From Labrenzia sp. VG12 (GTDB lineage Bacteria > Pseudomonadota > Alphaproteobacteria > Rhizobiales > Stappiaceae): a stretch of DNA of 64,000 bases. Under the pieces are notes generated by a model. It saw nothing but the letters and a program-made list of their open reading frames with translations, searched no databases and was not told the DNA's origin. This document shows, one piece after another, positions 46,223-55,119 of this stretch. How positions within the stretch are numbered: the stretch's first letter is position 1; every line of letters starts with the position of its first letter. Both the position numbers and the translations under genes were made by a program. The DNA is taken from the NCBI RefSeq assembly GCF_002237595.1, contig NZ_CP022529.1, forward strand, positions 3,720,001 to 3,784,000, given 5' to 3'.

Positions 46223-47131
46223 TCAGAATTTCTGCGGAACATAGAGATGTTCGGGCAGAACCTTGCGCTCATAATCCTGATTATAGACCCGTTCCGGCAG
46301 GGAGATCGGGTCATGTGGCACTTCTTCATACGGGATCATCGACAGAAGATGCGAGATGCAGTTCAGGCGCGCCTGTTTCTTGTCATTGCCCTCCACGATG
46401 AACCAGGGCGCCTCGGGAATGTTGGTGCGCTCGAAGGTCTCTTCCTTTGCCTTGGTGTAATCTTCCCAGCGCACGCGCGATTCCAGATCCATCGGCGACA
46501 GTTTCCACTGCTTCAAGGGATCGTGGATACGCATCAGGAAGCGCAGCTGCTGTTCCTCATCCGTGATCGAGAACCAGTATTTGATCAGGCGCACGCCGGA
46601 GCGCACAATCATGCGCTCGAATTCCGGAACGTCATTGAAAAACTGATCGACCTGATCCTCGGATGCGAACCCCATCACACGCTCAACACCTGACCGGTTG
46701 TACCAGGAGCGGTCGAACAGGACCATTTCACCGGCGGCCGGCAGATGCGGCACGTAACGCTGGAAGTACCACTGGGTCTTTTCACGGTCTGTCGGGGCCG
46801 GCAGCGCGACCACCCGGGCAACGCGCGGATTGAGACGCTGGGTGATGCGCTTGATGACACCGCCCTTGCCGGCCGCATCGCGACCTTCAAAGACAATGAC
46901 GATCTTCTCGCCCGTGTGCTGGACCCAGTCCTGCAGTTTCACCAGTTCGGCCTGCAGACGCAGCAATTCATGAAAGTAGGTGTTCCGGTCGAGCGGCGAC
47001 TTGTGTTTCTTTTCCGAAATGAAGGCCAGGTCCTTGGCGATCAGATTGTCATCGATCTCCATTTCCAGTTCTTCATCCAGGCTGTCCGCCCATTCGGCCT
47101 CAACCCAGCTCTTTGCGCTCTCTTCGGTCAT
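46223..47131 (-). CDS. ppk2: Polyphosphate kinase 2 (class I)
   Basis: Transfers phosphate between polyphosphate and nucleoside diphosphates, preferring NTP formation. Walker A FEGRDAAGKGGVIKR near residue 79, Walker B LFDRSWYNRSGVERV, lid region LNPRVARVVALPAPT, and the C-terminal VPHDPISLPERVYNQDYER. At 302 aa it has one PPK2 domain. Start at the ATG at 47131, with AAGGGGA upstream; the frame is open further, through the TetR operator. Divergent from the TetR gene, so the operator at 47268 could affect it. Confidence 0.93.
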   Translation of the reverse strand: MTEESAKSWVEAEWADSLDEELEMEIDDNLIAKDLAFISEKKHKSPLDRNTYFHELLRLQAELVKLQDWVQHTGEKIVIVFEGRDAAGKGGVIKRITQRLNPRVARVVALPAPTDREKTQWYFQRYVPHLPAAGEMVLFDRSWYNRSGVERVMGFASEDQVDQFFNDVPEFERMIVRSGVRLIKYWFSITDEEQQLRFLMRIHDPLKQWKLSPMDLESRVRWEDYTKAKEETFERTNIPEAPWFIVEGNDKKQARLNCISHLLSMIPYEEVPHDPISLPERVYNQDYERKVLPEHLYVPQKF

Positions 47132-47267
47132 CAATCGGTCCCCTTGAAAAATTCTGGCGAAACGCTCGCACGACTGTGAACAGATTATCCATGTAAGTTT
47201 TTTGACACTGCCCCGTCTCCGCAAGCCATTCTTTGATCTGACCCCTCCATTCTTGAAAAAGACACTT

Positions 47268-47291
47268 GTAAATGAATGATCGTTCATTTAC
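47268..47291. promoter_or_regulatory. Likely TetR-family operator
   Basis: A 24-bp near-perfect palindrome (one mismatched pair) made of TAAATGAATGA and its mirror TGTTCATTTA-like arm, core TGAATGATCGTTCA. It lies 24 bp before the TetR ATG and 136 bp before the ppk2 start. The core resembles operators of acyl-CoA-responsive TetR proteins. Confidence 0.7.
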
Positions 47292-47314
47292 TTTACTGAT
47301 CACGGAGGAGCCAG

Positions 47315-47962
47315 ATGATCAGCAATGCAGCCAAGGCGCAGCCACGCGGAGCATCCCGCCCGAAAGGGCTGGAGACGGCCGCACGTGTGCGCAAGGCAGC
47401 GTTGAAACGCTTTGCCGCATCTGGCTATGCAGCCGTTTCCATGCGGGAAATCGCTGCCGATGTCGGCGTTCGTCCCGGCGCGCTCTACAATCACTTCCCG
47501 ACCAAACAGGACATCCTGAAGGACCTGATGCTGTCCCACATGGCCGACCTGCTTCAGGCCTGGGACAGCGCCGACTTTCCGGAAAAGATGGACCCGCTGG
47601 AGCGGTTCGTGCGCTTCCACATCCGTTATCACCTGGAAAAGACGGACGAGGTCTTCATCTCCTATATGGAGCTGCGCAACCTGGAACCGGACAATTTCGA
47701 TCTGGTCGAGGCTGAAAGGCGTCGCTACGAGGCGATCCTGACCGGTATCCTGCAGGACGGCGCAGCCCGTGGCCGCTATGCGGTCACCGAGCCGAAGGTC
47801 GCAACGCGCGCCATCATCGCCATGCTGACCGGCATCCCCAACTGGTACCGCGAAGGCGGCCGCCTCGCCAAGCACGACATCGAAGACATTTATCTTGAGC
47901 TGGCGCGCAAGGCCGTTGCGCCTGGCGCCACACCACCCTTGACGGGAGACCGGATGACATGA
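47315..47962 (+). CDS. TetR family regulator of the leucine-degradation operon
   Basis: Repressor with the N-terminal helix-turn-helix in MREIAADVGVRPGALYNHFP and a ligand-binding helical C-terminal domain. 215 aa. Its last four bases overlap the MCC beta gene (ATGA), so it is the first gene of the operon it probably controls; an acyl-CoA intermediate is the likely inducer by analogy with other TetR proteins in acyl-CoA operons. GGAGGAG lies eight bases before the ATG, and the palindromic operator is immediately upstream, indicating autoregulation. Confidence 0.92.
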   Translation: MISNAAKAQPRGASRPKGLETAARVRKAALKRFAASGYAAVSMREIAADVGVRPGALYNHFPTKQDILKDLMLSHMADLLQAWDSADFPEKMDPLERFVRFHIRYHLEKTDEVFISYMELRNLEPDNFDLVEAERRRYEAILTGILQDGAARGRYAVTEPKVATRAIIAMLTGIPNWYREGGRLAKHDIEDIYLELARKAVAPGATPPLTGDRMT

Positions 47963-49566
47963 GCATCCTGAAATCGAGCCTTTCGCCCAAATCCGAACAA
48001 TTCGCCGCCAACAGGGCCGCGCATGAAGCTGCCATGGATCAGGTCAAGGCGGCCGCGCAGACCGCGCTTGACGGTGGCGGCGAAAACGCCCGCCAGCGCC
48101 ACGTCTCCCGGGGCAAGATCCTGCCGCGTGAACGCGTCTCGCGGCTGCTGGATCCGGGCTCTCCGTTTCTGGAAGTCGGCATGCTGGCCGCGCACGACAT
48201 GTACGAGGGCGCTGCCCCGGCGGCCGGCATGATTGCCGGCATTGGCCGGGTCGAGGGCCAGGAGGTGATGATCCTGGCCAATGACGCCACCGTCAAGGGC
48301 GGCACCTATTATCCGATGTCGGTCAAGAAACACCTGCGTGCCCAGGAGATTGCGCAGGAAAACAACCTGCCCTGCATCTATCTGGTGGATTCAGGCGGCG
48401 CCAACCTGCCCAACCAGGACGAGGTCTTCCCGGACAGGGATCATTTCGGCCGCATCTTCTACAATCAGGCCAACATGTCGGCCAAGGGCATTGCCCAGAT
48501 CGCCGTCGTCATGGGCTCCTGCACGGCCGGGGGCGCCTATGTGCCGGCCATGTCCGACGAAACGATCATCGTCAAGAACCAGGGCACCATCTTCCTGGCG
48601 GGTCCCCCCTTGGTAAAGGCTGCCACCGGCGAAGAAGTCACTGCCGAGGATCTGGGGGGCGGCGACGTCCACACAAGGCTGTCCGGCGTGGCCGATCACC
48701 TGGCCCGCGACGATGCCCATGCGCTAGCGCTCGCCCGCCGCGCCATTGCCAGCCTCAATCGCAGCAAGATCTCTTCCGTTGCCCTGCAGAGCCCGGAAGA
48801 CCCGCTCTACGATCCGGAGGAAATCCTCGGGGTTGTGCCAGCAGACCTGAAAACCCCTTATGACATCCGCGAGGTCATCGCCCGCACGGTCGATGGCTCC
48901 CGGTTCGATGAGTTCAAGGCCCGGTACGGCACGACCCTGGTCTGCGGTTTTGCCCATATCCACGGCATGCCGGTCGGCATCATCGCCAACAATGGCGTTC
49001 TCTTTTCAGAAAGTGCGGTGAAGGGTGCTCATTTCGTCGAGCTCTGCTCCCAGCGCAAGGTGCCGCTGGTCTTCCTTCAGAACATCACCGGCTTCATGGT
49101 CGGACGCAAATATGAAAGCGGCGGCATTGCCAAGGACGGTGCCAAGCTGGTGACAGCAGTCGCCACCACGTCCGTTCCCAAGATCACCATGCTGGTCGGC
49201 GGATCGTTCGGTGCCGGCAATTACGGCATGTGCGGCCGGGCCTATTCGCCGCGTTTCCTGTGGACCTGGCCGAATTCACGCATCTCCGTGATGGGCGGCG
49301 AACAGGCCGCCGGTGTTCTTGCCACCGTCCGCCGCGACGGTATCGAACGCAAGGGCGGCTCCTGGTCGACGGATGAAGAACAGGCCTTCAAGAAGCCGAT
49401 CATCGACCAGTTCGAGGCGCAGGGCCATCCGCTTTACGCCACCGCCCGCCTCTGGGATGACGGCATCGTCGATCCGCGCAAGACCCGTGACATTCTCGGC
49501 CTGTCGCTCTCGGCCGCGCTGAACGCGCCGATCGAGGACACCCGCTTCGGCCTGTTCCGGATGTGA
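47959..49566 (+). CDS. liuB: 3-methylcrotonyl-CoA carboxylase beta (carboxyltransferase) subunit
   Basis: Carries carboxyl from biotin to 3-methylcrotonyl-CoA in leucine degradation. Two crotonase-like carboxyltransferase domains with CoA- and biotin-side loops: LVDSGGANLPNQDEVFPD is distinctive for MCC beta as against propionyl-CoA carboxylase, and the second half has NITGFMVGRKYESGGIAKD and GSFGAGNYGMCGRAYSPRF. 535 aa, normal. The biotin-carrying alpha subunit follows after two inserted small genes. Confidence 0.96.
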   Translation: MSILKSSLSPKSEQFAANRAAHEAAMDQVKAAAQTALDGGGENARQRHVSRGKILPRERVSRLLDPGSPFLEVGMLAAHDMYEGAAPAAGMIAGIGRVEGQEVMILANDATVKGGTYYPMSVKKHLRAQEIAQENNLPCIYLVDSGGANLPNQDEVFPDRDHFGRIFYNQANMSAKGIAQIAVVMGSCTAGGAYVPAMSDETIIVKNQGTIFLAGPPLVKAATGEEVTAEDLGGGDVHTRLSGVADHLARDDAHALALARRAIASLNRSKISSVALQSPEDPLYDPEEILGVVPADLKTPYDIREVIARTVDGSRFDEFKARYGTTLVCGFAHIHGMPVGIIANNGVLFSESAVKGAHFVELCSQRKVPLVFLQNITGFMVGRKYESGGIAKDGAKLVTAVATTSVPKITMLVGGSFGAGNYGMCGRAYSPRFLWTWPNSRISVMGGEQAAGVLATVRRDGIERKGGSWSTDEEQAFKKPIIDQFEAQGHPLYATARLWDDGIVDPRKTRDILGLSLSAALNAPIEDTRFGLFRM

Positions 49567-49569
49567 ACC

Positions 49570-49992
49570 ATGTCGATCGACGAGCTCAAACAGAAATACC
49601 CAGGGGCCGAGACCTTCAAGTTCGGTGACGGTCCGGAGCTGAGCGCTCAGCTGATCGCACTTGTCCGGTCCGGCAGGAAAACGGCCACCTGCGGCGCTCT
49701 GAGAGATTTCCAGGAAGGCGGCGAAGCCATGCCCGTTGTTGGCAGACGGGACATTGCCCTCAACTGGGACGGGTCGCCGGCCCTGGTCATCGAGACACTG
49801 GAGGTCACAATCACGCGCTATTGCGATGTGACGGAGGTCTTCGCACTGGCGGAGGGTGAAAACGAGGACCTTGCCGGCTGGCAACGGGATCATCAGGCCT
49901 TTTTCGAGCGCAATGGCGGCTTTGATCCGGAAATGGAACTTGTCTGCGAACGCTTCAGGGTCATTGAACACCTGAATGTGGAGGCCAGCTGA
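49570..49992 (+). CDS. ASCH domain protein (YhfF/COG4405-like)
   Basis: PUA-like ASCH-fold protein of 140 aa, predicted RNA- or nucleotide-binding. The region FGDGPELSAQLIALVRSGRK followed by TATC is the family signature (Lys/Thr-containing active loop in related enzymes), and the C-terminus has the EDLAGWQRDHQAFFER pattern of the YhfF type. Related ASCH proteins include a small N4-acetylcytidine amidohydrolase and a ribonuclease; which applies here is unknown. It lies three bases after MCC beta and overlaps the macro-domain gene by one base, so all are one transcript. Confidence 0.85.
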   Translation: MSIDELKQKYPGAETFKFGDGPELSAQLIALVRSGRKTATCGALRDFQEGGEAMPVVGRRDIALNWDGSPALVIETLEVTITRYCDVTEVFALAEGENEDLAGWQRDHQAFFERNGGFDPEMELVCERFRVIEHLNVEAS

Positions 49993-50507
49993 TGAGCCGG
50001 ATCGAAACAAATATAGGCGACATCACCCGGCTCGACGTTGATGCCATTGTCAACGCCGCCAATTCCTCGCTGCTCGGCGGCGGCGGGGTCGATGGTGCAA
50101 TCCATCGCGCGGCCGGTCCGGAACTTGTTCATGAGTGCAGGCTGCTGGGCGGGTGCAAAACCGGTCAAGCCAAGATTACCAAAGGCTATCGACTGCCAGC
50201 CAGGTTCATCATCCATACCGTCGGACCGGTCTGGCGCGGCGGCAGCGAGGGAGAGCGGGATCTTCTGACCAGCTGCTACGAAAACAGCCTGCGCCTGGCA
50301 TCGGAAAACAGCTGCAAGACCGTGGCCTTTCCGGCCATCTCGACCGGCATTTATGGCTATCCGGCCGACCAGGCAGCGGAAATTGCCGTTTCGACGGTCC
50401 GGCACACGCTCGGCGATCTGCCGGATATCGAAACCGTCACTCTGGTTGCCTTTGACACGGCAAGCCACGACCATCTGAAAAACGCGCTCGGGAGGGCGGA
50501 CAACTGA
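49992..50507 (+). CDS. Macro-domain protein, O-acetyl-ADP-ribose deacetylase-like
   Basis: Macro domain hydrolase of the MacroD/YmdB type that removes acetyl from O-acetyl-ADP-ribose or ADP-ribose from acidic residues. All key loops are intact: VDAIVNAANSSLLGGGGVDG (ligand loop with the Asn and Gly-rich turn) and PAISTGIYGYP (phosphate loop). 171 aa. Its start overlaps the ASCH stop (TGATG) and its stop overlaps the MCC alpha start, so it is translationally tied into the carboxylase operon. Confidence 0.93.
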   Translation: MSRIETNIGDITRLDVDAIVNAANSSLLGGGGVDGAIHRAAGPELVHECRLLGGCKTGQAKITKGYRLPARFIIHTVGPVWRGGSEGERDLLTSCYENSLRLASENSCKTVAFPAISTGIYGYPADQAAEIAVSTVRHTLGDLPDIETVTLVAFDTASHDHLKNALGRADN

Positions 50508-52501
50508 TGTTCAAGAAAATCCTCATTGCCAACCGCGGCGAGATCGCCTGCCGGGTCATGGCCACCGCCCGGGATCTCGGCATCAAGACCGTCGCCGTCT
50601 ATTCGGATGCCGATGCCGGCGCCAAGCATGTCGCCATGGCCGACGAAGCCTTTCGCATCGGCCCGGCCCCGGTTGCCGAGAGTTATCTGAAAATCGACAC
50701 GATCATCGAGGTTTGCCGCAAGAGCGGCGCCGAGGCCGTGCATCCGGGTTATGGGTTCCTGTCGGAAAACCCCGATTTCGTCGATGCGCTGGAACAGGCC
50801 GGCATAACCTTTATCGGCCCGAGCGCCAAGTCGATCCGCGCCATGGGTTTGAAGGATGCCGCCAAGGCGCTGATGGTCGAGGCCGGCGTTCCCGTCGTGC
50901 CCGGTTACCACGGCGACAACCAGGACCCTGACTTCCTGAAAGCTGAAGCCGACAAGATCGGTTACCCGGTTCTGATCAAGGCCCGCGCCGGTGGCGGTGG
51001 CAAGGGCATGCGCCGTGTCGACGATCCAAAGGATTTTGCCGATGCACTTCAGGGGGCACAACGCGAAGGCGAAGCCAGTTTCGGCGACGGCCGGGTCCTG
51101 ATCGAGAAGTATCTCACCAAGCCGCGCCACATCGAGATCCAGGTTTTTGGCGATAGCCACGGCAACGCGGTGCATCTGTTTGAACGGGACTGTTCCCTGC
51201 AGCGCCGCCACCAGAAGGTGATCGAGGAAGCCCCTGCGCCCGATATGCCGGAAGAAATGCGCACAGCCATGGGCGACGCCGCCGTCAAGGCGGCCAAGGC
51301 GATTGACTATTCCGGCGCCGGCACGATCGAATTCATCGCCGATGTTTCCGAAGGGCTGCGCTCCGACCGGTTCTATTTCATGGAGATGAACACCCGCCTT
51401 CAGGTGGAACATCCGGTCACCGAGATGATCACAGGCGAGGACCTGGTCGAATGGCAGTTGCGCGTGGCATCCGGTGAACCCTTGCCAAAGACCCAGGACG
51501 AGCTGTCCTTCAGCGGCTGGGCCTTCGAGGCCCGGCTCTACGCGGAAGACGCGCCCAAGGGCTTCCTGCCGGCCATCGGCACGCTAGAGCACCTCGCCCT
51601 GCCGGAAACCAGCGCAAGGGTCGATAGCGGCGTACGCTCCGGTGACGAGATCACGCCTTACTACGACCCGATGATCGCGAAGGTGATTGTCCACGGCCCG
51701 ACCCGCGAGGCCGCCCTCGGCAAGCTGCTGGCCAGCCTGGAGGCAACGGAGGTTGCAGGCTGTGTCACCAATGCCGGGTTCCTGGCTGCGCTGTGCCGCC
51801 ATGAAGGTTTTGCGAAGGGCGATGTCGACACAGGTTTGATCGACCGGGACCTGGACAGCCTGATCGAAGAACCGGCCATGCCGGAAGATGCCGTTTCCCT
51901 TGCCGCCTTGACCGCGCTAGGCCTCACGAAGCCGGCGCCGGGTGCCGATCCGTTCGAGACACTTGGCGGCTGGCGCATCTGGAGCGCATCACGCCAGTTT
52001 GCTCTCCTGGAGATCGGTGGCGAGCGGCGCGATGTCGAAGTCCATGCCCGTGGCAACCGGCGGTTCACCGTCCATCTGGAAGACGGCGCGCGGGACTACA
52101 CGCTGATCGACGTCTCGGCCGGTGCGATCACTTATGAATGTGCCGGCCACCGCGCCCGTGCTGTCGTCACCGCAGGACGGAAAGGCCTCACCGTCTTTCT
52201 CGACGGCCACGCCTTCCCGGTTGCACTGCCGGATGCGCTCAGCACGGATGAAGAAGCCGGTGGTGCCGGCGACCAGCTGGTCGCGCCCATGCCAGGGCTC
52301 GTCAAGGTGCTCTCCGCCAGGGCTGGTGACACCGTCACCAAGGACCAGCCGCTGGTCATCCTGGAAGCCATGAAAATGGAGCACACGCTGAAAGCTCCGC
52401 GCGACGGCACCATCGGCGAAGTTCTCGTCGCTGAGGGCGAGCAGGTCACCGATGGCACCATCCTGCTGGCAATGGCGGAGGAAAGCGATGCTGCTGCCTG
52501 A
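50507..52501 (+). CDS. liuD: 3-methylcrotonyl-CoA carboxylase alpha (biotin) subunit
   Basis: Biotin carboxylase plus biotin carrier in one 664-residue chain. N-terminal NRGEIACRVMATA; ATP-grasp loop IKARAGGGGKGMR near residue 160; EMNTRLQVEHPVTEMITGED near 290; C-terminal biotinyl domain with EAMKMEH, where Lys carries biotin. Begins on the last base of the macro gene stop (ACTGATG). Name depends on operon context; sequence alone would not separate it from propionyl- or acetyl-CoA carboxylase alpha. Confidence 0.93.
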   Translation: MFKKILIANRGEIACRVMATARDLGIKTVAVYSDADAGAKHVAMADEAFRIGPAPVAESYLKIDTIIEVCRKSGAEAVHPGYGFLSENPDFVDALEQAGITFIGPSAKSIRAMGLKDAAKALMVEAGVPVVPGYHGDNQDPDFLKAEADKIGYPVLIKARAGGGGKGMRRVDDPKDFADALQGAQREGEASFGDGRVLIEKYLTKPRHIEIQVFGDSHGNAVHLFERDCSLQRRHQKVIEEAPAPDMPEEMRTAMGDAAVKAAKAIDYSGAGTIEFIADVSEGLRSDRFYFMEMNTRLQVEHPVTEMITGEDLVEWQLRVASGEPLPKTQDELSFSGWAFEARLYAEDAPKGFLPAIGTLEHLALPETSARVDSGVRSGDEITPYYDPMIAKVIVHGPTREAALGKLLASLEATEVAGCVTNAGFLAALCRHEGFAKGDVDTGLIDRDLDSLIEEPAMPEDAVSLAALTALGLTKPAPGADPFETLGGWRIWSASRQFALLEIGGERRDVEVHARGNRRFTVHLEDGARDYTLIDVSAGAITYECAGHRARAVVTAGRKGLTVFLDGHAFPVALPDALSTDEEAGGAGDQLVAPMPGLVKVLSARAGDTVTKDQPLVILEAMKMEHTLKAPRDGTIGEVLVAEGEQVTDGTILLAMAEESDAAA

Positions 52502-54116
52502 GGCAACGAGCTACGACGCACTTGTCTCCAGGTTCTCCTGGGACATTCCCGAACGCTTCAACATCGGCGTTGCCATCTGCGACGACTGGGCGGAGCGGGA
52601 ACCGGAGCGCGAAGCGCTGGTGTTTGTCGACGAAGACGGCGACACCGCACGCTACAGCTACGCGGACCTCGGCCGCCTTTCCAGCCAGCTCGCCAATCTT
52701 CTGACGAGCCGGGGCGTATTGCCCGGCGACCGCATCGGCGTGCTGCTGCCGCAGCGCCCAGAAACCGCCTATGCGCATATTGCAGCTCTGAAACTCGGCG
52801 CGGTAACGATCCCGCTGTTCACGCTGTTCGGCGAGGAGGCACTCGAGTACCGGCTGAAAGATTCCGGCGCCAAGGTCGTGATCACCGATCTTGCAGGCGC
52901 CGCCAAACTGGCCTCCTTGAGGGACAGGCTGCCGGATCTCTCGACAGTCTTCTGCGTCGATGGCGAAGATGGTGCCGCCCAGGATCTGGCAAGCCACATG
53001 GCAGGGCATGAAGACACTTTCCGCGCCTTCGACACGGCCCCGAACGATCCCGCCATTATCATCTACACGTCCGGCACGACCGGTCAGCCCAAGGGAGCGC
53101 TGCACGGCCATCGGGTGCTGCTCGGCCACCTGCCCGGTGTTGAGATGAGCCATGATTTCCTGGGCCAGCCCGGCGACCGTATCTGGACACCGGCCGACTG
53201 GGCCTGGATCGGCGGTCTGCTTGATGTGCTCATGCCCGCGCTCTATCTGGGCGTTCCGGTGGTTGCCTGCCGGTTCAGGAAATTCACGGCCGAAGCCGCC
53301 TTCCAGTTTTTGCAGGATCAGAAGATCCGCAACACGTTCCTGCCGCCGACCGCGCTGAAGATGATGCGCCAGCTGGACGCACCCGAATCCCGTTGGCAGC
53401 TGGACCTGCGATCCGTTGCTTCAGGTGGAGAAACCCTCGGCGCCGAACTGATCGACTGGGGCCGGAAAACCTTCGGCCTGACGATCAACGAATTCTACGG
53501 CCAGACCGAGTGCAACATGATTGTCTCCAGTTGCGCTGGCTTGATGGACGCCCGCCCGGGCATCATGGGACGACCCGTGCCAGGTCACAACGTCAGCGTT
53601 GTCAATGACGCCGGAGAGGAACTGCCTGCAGACACACTCGGCAATATCGCCGTGAAACGGCCCGATCCGGTGATGTTCCTGAATTACTGGAACAACATGG
53701 AGGCGACGCAGAAGAAGTTTGCCGGCGACTGGCTGTTGACCGGCGACACCGGCATGAAGGATGCGGACGGCTGGATCCGGTTTGTCGGCCGGGACGACGA
53801 TGTCATCACGTCGTCCGGCTATCGCATCGGACCTGGGGAAATCGAGGATTGCCTGATCCGTCATCCGGCCGTTGCCATGGCTGGTGTCGTCGGCAAACCG
53901 GATGAACAGCGCACCGAAATCGTCAAGGCCTATATTGTCCTGAAAAGCGGGCTCGAAGGCAGCGAGGACCTTGCCAAGGAGATCGCGTCTTTCGTCAAGA
54001 CACGCCTTGCAGCGCACGAATATCCGCGCGAAGTCGAATTTGTCGACGCCCTGCCACTCACCACCACCGGTAAGGTGATCCGGCGAGAACTCCGCGCCAG
54101 GGCGGAAGGGGAATAG
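52488..54116 (+). CDS. AMP-binding acyl-CoA synthetase (medium/branched-chain type)
   Basis: Activates a carboxylic acid to its CoA thioester through an acyl-adenylate. The P-loop IIYTSGTTGQPKGALHGH, the adenylate motif INEFYGQTECN, TGDTGMKDADGWIRFVGR and the C-terminal Lys motif LPLTTTGKVIRREL are complete. The sequence is of the ACSM/benzoate-CoA-ligase-like group rather than acetyl-CoA synthetase. Start at the ATG at 52488, with GGAGGAA before it and 14 bp overlap with the MCC alpha end. 542 aa. In this operon the acid could be isovalerate or a related branched acid. Confidence 0.9.
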   Translation: MLLPEATSYDALVSRFSWDIPERFNIGVAICDDWAEREPEREALVFVDEDGDTARYSYADLGRLSSQLANLLTSRGVLPGDRIGVLLPQRPETAYAHIAALKLGAVTIPLFTLFGEEALEYRLKDSGAKVVITDLAGAAKLASLRDRLPDLSTVFCVDGEDGAAQDLASHMAGHEDTFRAFDTAPNDPAIIIYTSGTTGQPKGALHGHRVLLGHLPGVEMSHDFLGQPGDRIWTPADWAWIGGLLDVLMPALYLGVPVVACRFRKFTAEAAFQFLQDQKIRNTFLPPTALKMMRQLDAPESRWQLDLRSVASGGETLGAELIDWGRKTFGLTINEFYGQTECNMIVSSCAGLMDARPGIMGRPVPGHNVSVVNDAGEELPADTLGNIAVKRPDPVMFLNYWNNMEATQKKFAGDWLLTGDTGMKDADGWIRFVGRDDDVITSSGYRIGPGEIEDCLIRHPAVAMAGVVGKPDEQRTEIVKAYIVLKSGLEGSEDLAKEIASFVKTRLAAHEYPREVEFVDALPLTTTGKVIRRELRARAEGE

Positions 54117-54258
54117 CAGGTGCAGGCCGCCCCTTTGTCATCCCCGCGAAGGAGGGGGCACAGCAAATGCCAGTACTCGACTGGTCGCCCTGGACCGGAC
54201 CGGGAAGACAAATCACCGCAAGCACAACTTGCCTCACGAGAACTCAGAGCAGAACAAC
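54117..54258. other. Spacer before HMG-CoA lyase with a possible repeat remnant
   Basis: 142 bp, the only sizeable gap in the operon. The beginning TCATCCCCGCGAAGGAGGGGG and the later CCAGTACTCGACTGG/CCCTGGACCGG look like a decayed copy of a dispersed palindromic element seen in many proteobacteria. No gene. Confidence 0.4.
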
Positions 54259-55119
54259 ATGTCCGATTTTGTCACCCTTTTTGAAATGGGTCCCCGCGAC
54301 GGCCTGCAGAACGAAAAACTGTTTGTGCCGACCGCGCAGAAGATCGAGCTCGTCGACCGCCTGTCCGCCTGCGGTTTTCGCAAGATCGAGGTGACCAGCT
54401 TCGTCAGCCCCAAATGGGTGCCCCAGATGGCCGACGCTCTAGAGGTGATGGAAGGGATCTATCGGCACCCGGCGGTGGTCTACACGGCCCTGACGCCCAA
54501 CGTGAAGGGCTATACGGCGGCACGCCGGGCCTCCGTTGACGAAGTCGCGATCTTTGGCTCTGCCTCCGAAGGGTTTTCGAAGAAGAACATCAACTGCTCC
54601 GTGGCGGAAAGCATCGAACGGTTCAAACCGCTTCTGGAGAAGGCCCAGCAGGACGACATGCCCGTGCGCGGATATGTGTCCTGTGTCACCGACTGTCCCT
54701 ATGACGGCCCGACGCCACCGGAGAAAGTGGCCGAGGTGGCTGGCCTTCTGTTCGAACTGGGCTGTTACGAGATTTCGCTCGGGGACACGATCGGAGCCGG
54801 CACTCCGGACACAATTGCCCGTATGCTGGATGCCGTGCTGGAGGTGGTCCCGGCGGACAAGCTTGCCGGCCACTATCACGACACCAAGGGCCGGGCCCTG
54901 GACAACATTTCCGTCAGTCTGGAAAAAGGCGTTCGAACCTTCGACAGCGCCATTGGCGGTCTGGGAGGGTGCCCCTATGCGCCAGGCGCCAAAGGCAATG
55001 TGGCAACCGAGGCTGTCGTTGACCTGCTTGTCGAGAAAGGTTTCGAAACCGGCCTCAAGCGGGATCTCCTGTCTGAAGTCGCCGAATTCGCGAAGACCTT
55101 GAGGAGCGTGGACGCATGA
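54259..55119 (+). CDS. liuE: Hydroxymethylglutaryl-CoA lyase
   Basis: Cleaves HMG-CoA to acetoacetate and acetyl-CoA, the last step of leucine degradation. TIM barrel with the opening EMGPRDGLQNEK, metal ligand His pair in GHYHDTKGRALDN and the signature GGLGGCPYAPGAKGN that contains the catalytic Cys. Start at the ATG at 54259 (286 aa); the frame opens at a TTG 30 bases earlier. Its end overlaps the hydratase gene by four bases (ATGA). Confidence 0.95.
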   Translation: MSDFVTLFEMGPRDGLQNEKLFVPTAQKIELVDRLSACGFRKIEVTSFVSPKWVPQMADALEVMEGIYRHPAVVYTALTPNVKGYTAARRASVDEVAIFGSASEGFSKKNINCSVAESIERFKPLLEKAQQDDMPVRGYVSCVTDCPYDGPTPPEKVAEVAGLLFELGCYEISLGDTIGAGTPDTIARMLDAVLEVVPADKLAGHYHDTKGRALDNISVSLEKGVRTFDSAIGGLGGCPYAPGAKGNVATEAVVDLLVEKGFETGLKRDLLSEVAEFAKTLRSVDA

